Counted from the first letter of the stretch, positions 49,501-62,654 are shown. The stretch: DNA of 64,000 nt from Anseranas semipalmata (GCA_013399115.1 VXAA01001304.1:95559-159558); one strand, 5' to 3'. Notes: a model not told the origin generated them from the letters alone. Numbers and translations are program-made.

Positions 49501-52500
49501 CTCATTGCTTGATCACAAGCTTAGGCTTACATATAGACTGTGTGCTGTAATTGTAATAGAGCTACCTTACTTTGGACTCAGGGTTTCCAAATGCAATTAA
49601 GATGTAGATGGGAACTGAAATAGCTTTGCCCTGTGCTGTTCTCCTGATGTATTCGTTAACTAGTAAGATCCAGGACAGTTTGCTAAGTGTTAATTGAGTT
49701 TTAAAAGTAACACTTTACCAAGCCTTTAAACTTTAAGCTCTTAGAATATCACACAATTATCACCGATTAAATGGAGAGTTCAGGGCAACTATCGTATGAT
49801 TTATAAGTCATTTATTCATAGAGGCACTTAAAGAATTTACACATCTCCTGAAATAATAAGCCTTGTTTGGAAGTACACTAAGTAATAGCTCACATAGTTT
49901 AATACAAGGTTAATTAAAAATGTTGATATGTATTTCATTATCACATCATTGGCAAGTAGCTGGTTGAGGTCAGCTCTATGAAGAACTCTAGACAAATTAT
50001 CACTTTAAAATTAATGCCTCTGATAGAAGGAAATGGGTATGATTTGCTCTCAACAAGCAAATCATTGTTTCTTAAGGCTACAGTGTGTATGCTTAGCATT
50101 GTTAACCATGTATTTTCTGTCCCTGAGTAGCTGGTGGGTCCCCAAGGCATTGATTCCTTTTGCCCATGTGCTCAAGGCAATGGCCAGAGCTTTCAGTGGC
50201 TGGTTGTCTAGGCTAGAAGGCTCCCTGTTTTGCTGGCTTGCATGAAGATGCTGAGAAGTTAGCTGCTCTGGTGTTAACTCAGGTACTAGACAGTCTGGTT
50301 TCTGTGCTTGGGGAAATGGTGAAATGGGTGGAAAAAGAGTCGACATATTCGTCTTTCCTGCTTGGATGCAGTGGGAAGTAAAACTTTGTTTCATTCTGTA
50401 CAGCCCTTCCAGAATCCTTTGCCTAATTAGGTATTATTGTATTAGTGATATCTGGCTGGAGCTCAAACCTGTAGTTTGCAGTGAGTAAATTTTTCAGAAG
50501 TAGCTATTCATTATTCATAAGTCCTTGCAAATGGTGCTAATCATGTAGATAAGGCTTGTCAGCATTTGTGTGAAGTATTGTGGGCACCTCATTTGGAAGT
50601 TTTTGGTGCTATTATTAAAATGGAGATGTGAAAGTTTTGTGCAGTCACCTGAATGAAAAGAGCTCAGAGTGGAAAACAAACAATCCCTTTTCTGTTCAGA
50701 TTCAGCACCTTAAAACATGGCTGTATGTACTTGTCAGTAATGGATGTCAAGCTGTGTTGTAATAAAACAAATGCTAGAGAAAGGGTTATTTTCACCTTCA
50801 TTTTATTGATGACTAATTAGCTATTTGAGCTGTATAAATGAGTCAATCAGCTTTTGGTAATAACCCCTTTTCCTCTCTCACAGCATTTCGTCCTCAAGAC
50901 AGCCATCCTGACATAGGAGAGACTTTTACGTGTGACTAATTGAAATACTAACAGAACAGTGAATGCAATTTCAAGCTAGGGCATGAAATGAAGAAATAAG
51001 AGCAGATGGCCCCTTCAGAAAAAGATTAAAGAGAATGGATGCTTCTGGCCAGCTACACAGTTAATCCCTTGCTTCCTGTCAAGAAGTACTGCCAATAGAT
51101 AGTTATTATGCAAGGGGTAAAATGGAAGCTATATGAATTTAATGGAAAAGAAAAATGCTTTTCCTGTCTCAGCTCTTTCGGATAATTTAGTGTTCATTTT
51201 TGAGCGCTATAGTAAATTGGAATAATAACCTGTTAAATAAGATATGCATTGCTTCAGAAATGAATGCTATCAGAACAGCAGTCCTGAGAGTGTAGTTTTG
51301 TTTATATTCTGCGGAGATTCAGTCTAGTATTTCTGATATTTTCTTGTTCTGAAACACTGACCATTAGGTCTTTAAACCCTCATGTCAGGAATTTAGTAGA
51401 AATGTTTGATTAACTTCTCATCAAGCTATCAGGATATATAAACTTCTCCCTGATTAAATGTTTTTCCCAGTTTTAGTGTTAATGGGCAGTCAGATCCTGT
51501 TCAGTTCATTTAAACACCTTTATTTCTTGGGTTTATATTAAGTAGCATATAAGTGTTTTATTTACTGTTTTTAACTAGATCAGTTATTCCTGCACTTGCT
51601 CTAAAATACTATCAATGAATCAAGATGGGCAAGTGAGATGCAGAACTTATTACTCTGTATCTCAATATGAGAACCATTCTTTGCGAATATATTTGTAGAA
51701 TCATAAGTGCAATTATGACTGTTTTGGTCTTTTCTCAAATGCACTCTAAATGTTTTGCTTCTCTTGTATGATGTAACAATCTACCCCATGAAGTGTTTAC
51801 TGCTTCCTCTCAACTACCATTCATCCTCTGGCTGCCCAGACCCTGTGTTTCCTGGGCAGCTGCACTTAAATTCAGCCTCTTTCTCCTCCCTCACACCTAG
51901 AAAATACCTTGATCCTGTATTTATGGAAATGGGAGCATCAAATTTTCTTTCCTGTTTGGAAAAAAAAAAAATTTAAATGTCACTAAGCCAGAAGTAATGG
52001 TGCCTCAGGTTCTTGGTGTTTGTGCTTTCACATTGTTTCTTGGCAGGAGGAAGTGGAGCAGGAACTTGAATATATGGGTTTACGAAGGCAGGGAGGTGTC
52101 TGCTTAGTAGTAGTAGCTTCTGCGTTTTGCCAGAACTACTACTTGATATCTCAAACCAGTATGACCAGTTCAGCTTTGATTTTCTCACCTTCAGTGTAGG
52201 TGTACTTCGCTGGCTGTGAATTGTTCCACTAAACTTCACGTCACCTGCCTTGTGCATCAAATATGGGAATTAATACCATAGAGAAAATAACAAGCCACAG
52301 TCATCACTAGGGAAAAAGTTGTAGTGTTCAGTAAAAGCCAGGATTTAGCATTTAGCTGGATTAAAAATAAAACTAACATTTCTGAAATTGATCATGTGAC
52401 AACAAAAGATAATGTTTTCTGAAACGGTGGTAAAACTGAGGCATCACACTTTCCACTTCCATGTAAGTGCTTGGTTTTAAATTGTCTTCAAAATAAAAAT

Positions 52501-53849
52501 CAAGACTAGTGAGTTTGCAGTATCTCAACTGCTTAGTTGTATAGAACTTCATGCAGATCCTCTGCTTCTGGCAGCTAAAACAACTGCCTGTTGGGGAGAA
52601 GCTGGATGTCAGATTTTTAAAATAATTTCTTCTAAAGATGCTTTTCATAAGCAAATTTTCTAACAGGAAATAACTGATTTTCCTCTTTGTTTTGGAGGGA
52701 ACTGTTCGGTTTTACTTAAGCTAAACATGAAGACACACTTTAGATAAAAAAAATTGTATCAGCTGTTTCTTGTGGCAAATGTAGCTGTATTATAAATGCT
52801 ACTAAAACTAGTATATTTTGAAACTTTGTTTACAAAATGTTTCAATTTACTTTAGCTAAAGCTTACTGGCAGAAATTGGTAGCTCCTTCAGATACTTATG
52901 TAGGTATAAATCATGGTCTGATGCACTTTTTCAGTCTTAAATCTTGGAAATTATAAATATTCTACTAGGGGAATGCTAGAAATACTGATTTAAGAGAATA
53001 AAACTTGGACAGATGCTGTAAAAATTGGAAGATCACCTTCTTTAGTGAAGGTACAGCATAGATAAGCATGTGGTCCTACAGAGAATAGGCTTTTCACAGG
53101 TTTAGATCTAGCTTTTTTTGCTGAAAAACTAGCCAACGGATGTTGGTGCCCTGCCTTGAGAAGTGCAGCTGAAGTGAGTCCATAAGCTGAACTTTCAAGT
53201 TTGTTGCACTTGTAGAGAAGTCCTCTATCTTAGTCACATGAAGTGGTTCAACTCATTGTTCTTATTCTCAAAATATTTGGGAACAATCGAATGTGGGAGT
53301 GATCTGCTTCTCTAATATGTTTCTTCATACACAAACATTTGGGATTGCCTGCTGGTAAGCATTTGGAAGGGATAGTAATCACTATTCCCCTTCTGCTAAT
53401 GAATTTGTAACTTGGATGCTAAGAGTTTTTTTTTCAACATTCGATTTTATGTTAAAGTTCATACTTAAAAATTCCCCAGATGTTAAGTTGTACTTCACCA
53501 TAGGACAGTAGATGTACAAACTCACTTTGTATGCTGTAACTGCCAAGCTTGTTTCTCTAAGTGTTAGGACTGTGCCTTCCAAGTAAATATAAAATAAAGG
53601 TAACTTGGCTTTACTGCAGCTAAGGTCAGTAATAAATGATAGATAAAATTATTATAGGCAATAATTCCACAAAAAGAGTTTTGCTATTGTCTTCTGACAA
53701 TGGCAGTAATGGCCTTCTGAAAGATTAGAGGTGTTTAATCCAGAACAGTGTGCTAGAATTAGTTGCCTTCTACATGCAGAAATTAGCCTCCATAGGCTCG
53801 TTTCATATGTACTTGGACCAGAATACATAAATGCTTTAGGATTACTTTA
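46549..53849 (+). other. Intron 1, single-copy-looking DNA
   Basis: About 7 kb without CR1 or LTR sequences that I recognise. It contains a 20-bp palindrome at 47502-47521 and a possible conserved element at 50870-51130. Confidence 0.5.
47502..47560. repeat. 20-bp perfect palindrome plus a further copy of its half
   Basis: TTCTTCCTTTAAAGGAAGAA at 47502-47521 is self-complementary, and AAAGGAAGAA recurs at 47551-47560 after AATTCTTAAATT-type sequence that is itself repetitive. Confidence 0.8.
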
Positions 53850-54034
53850 CCATGAGGGTGGTCAAATGCTGGACCAGGCATCCTAGAGAGGTGGTTGATG
53901 CCCCATGCCTGTCAGTGTTCAAGAGGCATTGGGATAATGCCTTTAACATGCTTTAACTTTTGGTTAGTCCTGAAGTGGTCAGGCAGTTGGACTTGATCCT
54001 GGTAGGTCCCTTCCAACTGAACTATCTGTTATGA
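53850..54034 (+). mobile_element. Diverged CR1 LINE 3' fragment in intron 1
   Basis: GAGGGTGGTCAAATGCTGGA, CATCCTAGAGAGGTGGTTGA and GTCAGTGTTCAAGAGGCATT, then GTAGGTCCCTTCCAACTGAA, match the CR1 ORF2 end and 3' UTR in plus orientation. The terminal octamers are eroded. Confidence 0.88.
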
Positions 54035-54334
54035 ACAGTAGGTTGACTCAGCAGATACATAGAAGATGATACCACCATAGGCTTTTTGGATAGCTGGTTA
54101 TAGGTGCCAGAGTAGCAGTAGCATTCACTTTCATAGTTCATTTGAGTAGTGCAGTATCACAAAACATGGGTATTTTCCTTCAGTTTCAGTGATGTGGAAG
54201 TTCACACTGAATTTTATAAGCCTTATTTACAATGCTTTCTGAAACTTCCGAAGAGAGTGACTTTAACAAGGAAGAATGTTTATTAGCTTAGTCAAATCAA
54301 GAATGCAATCTCAACAAGAATAAGCCTTAATATA

Positions 54335-54515
54335 CTTCACCATGAAAATAATCAAGTATTGGAATAGGTTACCCAGAGGTGGTGAAAAGGCAGGTGCTGA
54401 AGGCAAGTTTTAAGACATGACTGAACATATCCAATAGATTTGGTTCATATTGTCTATAGTAAGATACTGAGATTATGCTTGTTGGGACCGGTTATGCTGG
54501 ATCTAATGAGCATGA
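54335..54515 (+). mobile_element. Possible ancient CR1-like remnant
   Basis: TATTGGAATAGGTTACCCAG and AGGTGGTG resemble the CR1 'CACTGGAACAGGCTGCCCAG' region. The rest is too diverged to confirm and there is no clear 3' terminus. Confidence 0.4.
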
Positions 54516-54687
54516 GTTTTCTCATGCTTATTAAAAGAAAGTCCTAATGGTACACTCAAACGTCCAGTACTAACTGATCAATTTTGCTGAATTCAGTGTA
54601 AAAACTTGGTTACATTACATGTGCTTGTGGTAGCCTCATCTGTTCCACTCCCTAATACTTTGAAGTATGGACAATGACAAGCTTTTG

Positions 54688-55499
54688 TGATTTCACACTG
54701 GCTGGCTAAGCTCCACCACAGTGCTCACTCCCCATCTTCAGCACAACAGGGAGAAAATAAGATGAAAAGCTCCTGGTTTGAGATAAGGACAGGGAGATCA
54801 CTCACCAATTACAATCAAGAGCAGAACAGACTCAGCATAAGGGAGATTAATAATTTATTGCCACCTACTAACAGACTAGAGTGGTGAGAACTGAACTAAA
54901 GGCAAACTAAACAAAGTTCTTCAAGAACTGCTCCAATATGGGTCCGTATCATGGGGCCATCCTTCAGCAATGGACTGCTCCAGCATGGGTCCCCCAGGGG
55001 CTGCAGCTCCTACCAGACCTCCTGTTCCACTTTGGGCTCCTCTACATGGGCTGCAGCTCCAGCCTGGAGTCTGCCTCTGTGGGGGCTCTCTATGGGCTGC
55101 AGCCTCTTTTAGGCCAGATCTACCTGCTCTAGCATGGGGTCTTCCACAGGCTATAGTGTGGAGATCTGCTCTGACATGGTACAGCACGGGCTGCAGGGGG
55201 ACTTCTGCTCTGGTGCCTGGAGCACCTCCTGCCCTCCTTCACTGTCCTTGCTGTCTGCAGGGTTTTCTTTCACTTCTCTCCCCGCTGCTGTTGTGCAGCA
55301 GTTTTTTCCCTTTCTTAAATCTGCTCTCACAGAGGCACAACCAGTGTTCATTGGCTCAGCTCTGGCTGGTGGTGGGTCCCTTTTGGAGCTGGATGGAACT
55401 GGTTCTTCTCTGACATGGGGCAGCTGCTGGACTCCTCTTAAAGAAGCCACCCTTGCAGCTGCCCAATACCAAAACCTTGCCATGTAAGCCCAATACAGC
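54688..55499 (-). mobile_element. Endogenous retrovirus LTR in intron 1
   Basis: In minus orientation it begins with CTGTATTGGGCTTACATGGC and AAGGTTTTGG, followed by a long GC-rich section with repeated 'GGGCTGCAG' and 'CTGCTCCAGCATGGGTC' modules. An AATAAA lies at about 54854-54859 (reverse complement), and it ends in CTTAGCCAGCCAGTG. This fits an avian ERV LTR type of about 0.8 kb that I recall from bird genomes. No gag/pol sequence is attached. Overlapping ORFs on both strands (up to 147 codons) come from the GC-rich repeats and are not genes. Family name not assigned. Confidence 0.75.
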
Positions 55500-55505
55500 T
55501 TTTAT

Positions 55506-55556
55506 TAGTCAAATTTAAAAAAAAACTAAAAAATTAGTCAAATTTAAATTTGACTA
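55506..55556. repeat. 22-bp perfect palindrome with a nearby direct copy of its half
   Basis: The half TAGTCAAATTT followed by AAATTTGACTA forms a self-complementary 22-mer at 55535-55556. A copy of the left half (TAGTCAAATTTAAAA) lies at 55506-55520. It sits exactly between the LTR and the next CR1 fragment. Confidence 0.85.
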
Positions 55557-55639
55557 CTGGGAAATGGTGGGAAGAGATGGGTGACTTTTGCATGTACTTT
55601 CAACCATGCAAAGCAGAGTAATGATGGGGCTGTGGAGAG

Positions 55640-56482
55640 AGCAAACTTGCTGGGGGTGCACTCAATCCCACTGTCCATATTGCTTACAAAGATGGTAAAT
55701 AACACCAGTCCCACTATAGACCACTGAGGGACACCACTCCTCACTGATCTCCACCTGGGCATTGAGCTGTTGACCAAAACTTTGAATGTGACCACCCAGC
55801 CAATTCCTTATCCACCAGGTGGTCCATCCGTCACATCTGTGTCTGTCCAATTTAGACAAGCATATTGCGTTGGACAATGTAAAATGCTTTGCACAAGTCC
55901 TGGCAGATGACATCAGTTGCTCTTCCCATATATCTTCCCTATATCTTCCCACCAATTCTGTAACCCTGTTATAGAAGGCCACCAAATGTCAGGCACGATT
56001 TGCCCTTAGTGAAGCCATGTTGGCTGTCACCAGTCACCTCTTTGTTTTCCATGTGCCTTAGCATAGTTTCTGAGAGGATCTGTTCTGTGATCTTGCTGAG
56101 CACAGAGGTGAGACTGACTGGGCTGTAGTTCCCTGGGTCTGTCTTTTCCCTTTTTAAAAATGGTGGTTGTTTCCTATTTTTCAGTCACTGGGAACTTCAC
56201 CGGACTGCCACGATTTTTCAAATACGATGAATAGTGGCTTAACAAGTTCATCTGCCAGTTCTTTCAGGACCCTTGAATGCATCTCATCAAATCCCGTGGA
56301 CTTGTGCACATTCAGGCTCCTTAGGTGGTCTCAAACATGATCTTCTACAGTGGGCAGTTCTTCATTCTCCCAGTCCCTGCCTCTGGATTTTGTGAATTGG
56401 GTGGTGTGGCTACAGCACTTGCTGGTAAAGACTGAGGTGGAAAAGTTGAGTACCTCAGCCTTCTCTATCTCCCGGAGTATTT
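55640..56482 (-). mobile_element. CR1 LINE ORF2 reverse-transcriptase fragment (broken)
   Basis: The minus strand encodes, in different frames, pieces recognisable as CR1 reverse transcriptase. One is SGVPQWSIVGLVLFTIF, in which the usual SGVPQGSVLGP motif carries Gly to Trp and Pro to Leu changes, followed by MDSGIECTPSKFA. Another is WIRNWLGG. The window contains no catalytic DD box in frame. This is the body of a CR1, not its 3' end, unlike all the other copies. Frameshifts and substitutions make it dead. Confidence 0.88.
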
Positions 56483-59400
56483 CATAGGAAATAAATCTTG
56501 AAGTGGGGAGAGAATGGACTGGAATTCACTAAAACTGATGTTTGATATTTCCTTTTTTACAAAAAGGATATTTCATATTACTGAATTAAGGATTATTTCT
56601 TGTGAATGGTGTCAGTGGAATCGGTGAAAAAGCTTATTCCATTGAAGTTCTGTGTACGTAATCAGGAAGAAAGGATATAGGTTCTTGATGACTCACCAAG
56701 ATGGCAAGTTAAATCTTGTATAAGGGGTACCTGATCATGTTCATACATATAAATGGCAGAGTTGGAACACCTTTTTGTAAGGACTCAATATAAAATATTT
56801 AATTGTCTAAGCTCTATGCCATAAGTCATAAGATGATCTGTATCTTTGATCCCCTTATGAAATAAAAGTTAGATTTACATTTGAAATCTGCACTTGTAAT
56901 AGCTTTATATCTACTGAAAATTGTCATGTTTGTACATGCTGCTTTTGGAGGGCACTACATTAGGATTGTGTTTAAAGCTCCGTAAGAAGTCTTCTAAACA
57001 TAAAGATTATTTGATATTAATGTCTATATTTTGTTCTTACAATACCATCTAAATAGTTCAGAGAGCTTCCAGAGCTTTGCCTTTTGTCAGTAGTTACTTG
57101 TGGGCTACCTCTGCTGTCATATGAAAGCAGAAAAAGTACTTGCAAAGAATTGTATTGTGTATACATTACATGTAGCAGATAAACACAAGACAGCAAGGAT
57201 CACTTTTCAGACCTTCCACTTAGAGGACAGGATCGTATACCTGAGGCTTTAAGAAACCTCAGTCTCCGGCTCAAAGCAGGGCAAATGCCAATGGTATTTC
57301 CATTCTTTAGGAAGTAAGGTTAGGTATTTTTGAAGCAGACAGGGACATGAAAATTGAGTGTTTTTGTCCTGTTAGGATACAGCATCCAAGCTTGAAGTAC
57401 TTGAGTGTAGGACATTAGGTATTGTTTATCCCACATGGATATTTAGGTTGCCTTTGGAATTTATGAAGTCATGCAACAAATGAGTTGACGTTTTTGTAGT
57501 TCCTGAACTTGCTGTGTGCAAGCATTCTTTAAAGAAAATTGTCAATGGTGGGTAAATCGTATAGGAACTTTTAGCACTTTATTATACACATGAGTTCTGA
57601 AGCTCTATTCACAATGAGATAAATAGTAATTTTCACTGAAGTGGGATGGGAATATGGGGCTGAAGCCTATGTTTACATGTTGTTTTCCTGAGCGAGGCTG
57701 AATGAACATCTGTTAATATATTCCTAGATGCTACTTCTCTTATGACAGTTTCTACGTTAGTATTTTCAACTTTATCACTAATAAGTCTGAACAGATATTA
57801 GTGTAGGCATTTTTGATGTAAAGATGTTCAATTAGTTTTGAATTGCTTAAATAACAAGGCCTGTTCAAAATATTTGTCATATTGGTGACTGAAATATATT
57901 TTCAGATCAGTGCAGACAGTAGTATTCAGACCGTAAAATAGAACTCACACTGCCTATGAATGCAGTTTATATCAAATTGGTTTAACTCCTTCAACGGGAA
58001 TATTATTAATTTGAGTATGTTGAAATTGCAGACATCATTCTAGCATGAACCACTCATTTTATTGTAAATTCAAATCAGATTCATAGTCAATTGCTTCTAC
58101 AAAGGCAATGGCATATAAAAGACAGTTATTCTGAATTCAACTGTTGTAATAATGTACATTTGATAAAATAAATTCCTGTGTTTCTTACACAGTTCATGCT
58201 CTTTAAATACTTTTTTATATCAATTTTAAATTAGGACCTACTGTTGAGGCTTAATTTGTATTTAAAAATGCTTTTTGCTTCTAAAATACCAAAATGATGG
58301 CTAAGGAGGATAGGTGGAATTTTCTGAAATTAATACAGAAGAATGTGGATGGGTACAGTAGTAGAGCAGCTGCATTAAATATTGAAAGCTTCACTCCATT
58401 TTTTCATTTAAGTCTTTTATATGCATTCAGGATGGATCTAGATGTAATGATACCACAAATATTTGTCCATTATTTTTAGGTCTCTGAGCCTATTTTTATT
58501 TGCTTGATTACTCCAGTTCTCTAATTTGCATTTCTCATGAAGATACACTAACAGTATTTGCTTTGGAAAAATTATGTGGGTGGAAAAAGGGATATTTGTC
58601 CAGACGTTTATTTACATCAGGAAATATCCAGTTGCTTATTACTTAAGTGTTTTATTCTGGGGTATTTGAATGCTACATACAAATCTAGCTGAGGAATTCT
58701 CTCTGAATATATATACTGGGAAAAAAGCCTGTTTTTAAGCATGTCTGGTGTAGTCTACTTAGCCTGCTGACTTTGCTTCTTAAAGCTAAGTTTACCTCAT
58801 TTGTCTAGCATAAGAGGTGTGTAATCTGAAGCACAGTCAAGATCCTTTTACTGTGTCAATCAGATTAAGCCCTCAACATCAAAATTAGAACTATTATTGG
58901 GTTCATCGTCCTACCTTACTGCACTGTGGACTTCCCAGTTCCATGACTTATTTTGGTAGCGTTAAATCAACACCTGGCTTTACAGGCTTTCTGTGGCTTT
59001 GTTTCAGTGCAGAAGTTTTAACCGCCAGCACTTTCAGAATTGGTGAGCCAATACAAGTATGGATTTTGTTGCAATGAAAACTTTTGAATAAGAAAAATAG
59101 TATGGAATGCTGGAGAACTTTACATATGGTTTAAATGTGGTCTTCTAATCCCAAGGACTGTTTCAGAAGTAGTTACTGATGCTCTGTACTGGAACAATTG
59201 TGGAAAGTCTGAAACTGAACGGATGATATGTTGTGCTTGGTCTTTCTCCTTTAAAGAAAGAGTATTTTTGTTCTGAAATGCTGCTACAACTAAGTTAGAA
59301 TCCCCCTTCCTTTGGAAGCTAGTCTTTTCTCAAAGCTTGGGTGTGTTCCTTAAAGGAGATCATTATAAAAGTGCGATCTAGTAAGCCAAAGTGTTTTTGT

Positions 59401-59568
59401 GGTACCATTGTTTTTACTGTTTTTTAAATATGAGAGCATAATTAATGTCTGTACCATCAGACCAAATATCCATCTATATCAGTATTGTATCTCTAGCAGT
59501 GGCCAGTAGCAGACACTTTTTTCAAGTATATATAATACTTTCCTAGACTTCAGTTTGATTTGAGCTTT
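56483..59568 (+). other. Intron 1, AT-rich, nothing recognised
   Basis: No repeat family or exon seen. A 61-codon plus ORF at 58294 has no known domain. Confidence 0.5.
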
Positions 59569-60668
59569 CACCGAATCACAGAGTGTCTGAGGCTGGCAGG
59601 GAGCTCTGGAGGCCATCTGGTCCAACCTCTGCTCAGGCAGGGCCACCTACAGCAGGGTGCCTAGGCCCATGTCCATGTGGCTTTTGAAGATCTCCACGGA
59701 GAGAGACTCCACAACCTCTCTGGGCAACCTGTGCCAGTGCTCCCTCACCCACACAGTAAAGTGCTTCTTGATGTTCAGAAGGAACCTCTTGTCCTGGCAC
59801 TGAAGAGTCTGGTTCCATCTGCTTTGCATCCTACCTTCAGGTATTTATTGATAAGATCTCCCCTGAGCCTCCTCTTTTCCAGGCTGGACAGATCCACTCA
59901 GCAGTTGTGTGTCTCTTATACTGAAGGGTACAGAACTGGAGACGGCACTCCAGGTATGGCCTTACCAGTGCTGAGTAGAGAAGGATCACCTCCTTTGGCC
60001 TGCTGGCAGTACTTTGCCAGGTGTAGCCCGGGATACCATTAGCCTTTGCAGCAAGGGCACATTGCTGACTCATGTTCAACTTGGTGTCTACCAGGACCCC
60101 CAGGTCCTCTTCTGCAGAGCTGCTTTCCAGCTGGCTGGCCACCAGCATGTCCTGGTGCCTGGGGTTGTTCCTCCCCAGGTGCAGAACTTTGCACTTCTCC
60201 TTGTTGAATTTCATGAGGTTCCTGTCAGCCCATTTCTCCAGCCTTCCAAGATCTCTCTGGATAGTAGCATGACCCTGTGGTGTATCAGGTGGTCCTCTTG
60301 GTTTTGTCATCAGCAAACATGCTGAGGGTGTACTCTGCACCATCATCTGGATCATTAAACTAGATGATCTTTAGCAGTCCCTTACAACACAAACCATTCT
60401 GTTTCTATGTTTAACAGAACTGGACCCAGTAATGACCCCTGAGGTACACTGCTCATTACTGGCCTCCAACTGGACTTTGTGCCACTGATTGCCCTGGCCT
60501 TTCAGCTAGTTTTCAATGCACCTCACTTCTCACCCATTCAGCCCATACACAAGCAGTTTGGCTGTGAGGATCTTATGGATTCCCCTTGGTGAATATATGC
60601 TGACTTCTGATGATTTTCTTGCCTTTCATGTGCCTGGTAATGGTTTCCAGGATTAGGTACTCCATCAA
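59569..60668 (-). mobile_element. Long CR1 LINE 3' portion, interrupted by a CR1 tail
   Basis: Left end ACCGAATCACAGAGTGTCTG is an inverted, diverged CR1 terminus. The element extends through the ORF2 C-terminus (minus-strand translation [20 protein letters not shown] and further upstream NKEKCKVLHLGRNNPR, EEDLGVLVDTKL) into reverse-transcriptase-distal sequence at 60411-60668. The frame is broken in several places. At 60361-60409 it is interrupted by a short CR1 3' tail in the opposite orientation. Diverged relative to the copy at 62.7 kb. Confidence 0.94.
60361..60409 (+). mobile_element. Very short CR1 3' tail nested in an older CR1
   Basis: TAGATGATCTTTAGCAGTCC, CTTACAACACAAACCATTCT and GTTTCTATG are the last 49 bp or so of a CR1 in plus orientation. 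The host CR1 sequence stops before it and resumes after it (TTAACAGAACTGGACCC), and TTAAAC/TTAACA occurs at both edges. Confidence 0.75.
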
Positions 60669-62654
60669 AATAATAAAGCAGAATATATTGCCGCTGTTGT
60701 ACTGTTAGTAACTTCCAAAACATCGTCAGCATATTTTACCATCGTTCCTTATTTAGGAACATTCATAAATTGTAACATTATTCTTACAATATTTTCATTT
60801 TGAAAATGAATGTGGAAATCATTTCTAGTGGAACTATAGTGTAATTCTGTCAACACCATATGTTTTCTGAAGTCACGATCATTTTGATGTCGTAGAAGTT
60901 CAGCCTTGAATTCTTTACTCTTCCATCTGAAGTAGAAAAAAATAGTATGAAATCACTTGAATGTAATAGGGCCTCTGATAAGACTTCTGAATCTGAGGAA
61001 AAATGGTAGATTTTCTTAAGGATTTCCAGACAAACTTAGCTGGTTCTTGTTTCTGTTAATCTTGTTTTGTAAACATTGTATTAAGGATAAATGCAATAAA
61101 CATTTGTTTACTTTGGCATTTGATCTTGCATTGATTTACAACAGATGAGCACAGAGCATTGTTTCATTCTACATTAAGCGCAGGTACTTACATTGGTTTA
61201 GCAGAGTGGCCTGGAATCCTGGCTCGTACTTCCTCCTGTAGGAAGATTAATTCTACCTTGAGATTAACATGAAGCAATTCTACTCTGTCATTATCTGATA
61301 TACCTAGCAATATTGTTTGGTGAATTAACTGAGGAGTAATCATTGCTTAGATCTCTCTGCTATGATTAAATGTAAAGGAGAAAAATCCATGCAGTTATTT
61401 CTTCATCCACCTAAATTCCTGGACTACTGCATTAGCTGCATCCTTGGTCTGAGAACACGGGATTTTAATCTCTAGCATTAGGGGAAGCTTTAATCACATG
61501 TTCGTTTACTATTTGTGATCTAGGAGATGTCATTGCTTCGTATAGCTAAGCAGTAGAGAACGTAATCTAAGGATTAGGAAAAAGCAAATCTTCCTGTCTG
61601 ACCTTGAAAATCTGATTGGATTTCCTATGTGATCTGACATAATTTTTCCCCTAATTATCTAAAGCTTGTTGTACATTAATGATAGGTATCAAATGAGTTG
61701 TGCAAATCTGATTCTATGCTTAATTCTAATGCTTAATTTTATTTCATATTCATCTTAGTTTTGAGTGCAATGAAATGAGAAGAAAAGAAATCTGAGATAT
61801 AATTTGTGGTATCAAGATAACTTTCAGTAGTTCAGTGAACACGCATGAAGTCTTAAGTTGGTTTGATTAACATGGGAATAACAGGAGAACTCTTATTTTG
61901 TAGTTTTGTGCCAGTGTGCTTTGTTATGGATGCTCAGAAGAAAAACATTTGAATTTAAAACAAATTGGGGGGAAAATTGTCATCCATTTTGCTAGCAGTT
62001 GATTGCCAATCTCATGAGTTTCAGTAGCTTCAAGCAAATGGAAGCTTGATTAAGCAGTGGGTGTTAGCGTAAATAAAGAAATGGTTGTTCTTGAAATGGT
62101 CAATAAAAAATAGCTATCTGGGGTATGAAAACAGATCTTCAGACAAACAAATGGATTTCTTTCAAAATTCACCTTGGCTGCTTCAAGTTGAGTGACTACT
62201 AGAGCAAGAAAGACACTTTCTGTGACCTTTTTAATTTTTGTACTGTGTAAACCAAAATACTATAAAATTATGAATATACCTTTGAGGTTGCCATCACGAA
62301 AGCCTTCAAATACCAAACTCAAATGATTATGTAAGTCAAATTTTGGAAATACAAGTAACAGTGTATTAATCTCTGAAGTAACTATACAGCTGGCTCATTT
62401 GAGGAATGTTACTGAGACATTGTTAGGACACTGCTCTTAACTCTTCAAATAAAATTTAACCTTGGCGAGTCTGAGACTTGAATGTTCCCGAAAGAAATCT
62501 CATTCAGTTGCATGATGTTTGTTAGCATTTCCCCTGAAGGTCCTTGAACCAGGGTTCATTCATAAATTCACAGTTGTAATTTACGATTCCTTAAATCTGT
62601 AAATGCAACTTCTATGAAAATAAGCTTTAAGTGGGCAGGGTAGGATCGCTGTGT
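60669..62654 (+). other. Intron 1, AT-rich, nothing recognised
   Basis: No repeat family or exon seen. Confidence 0.5.

Noticed and set aside
54921..55487. Overlapping ORFs of 88-147 codons on both strands
   Set aside because: All lie inside an LTR with GC-rich internal repeats; no viral or cellular protein motif is visible.
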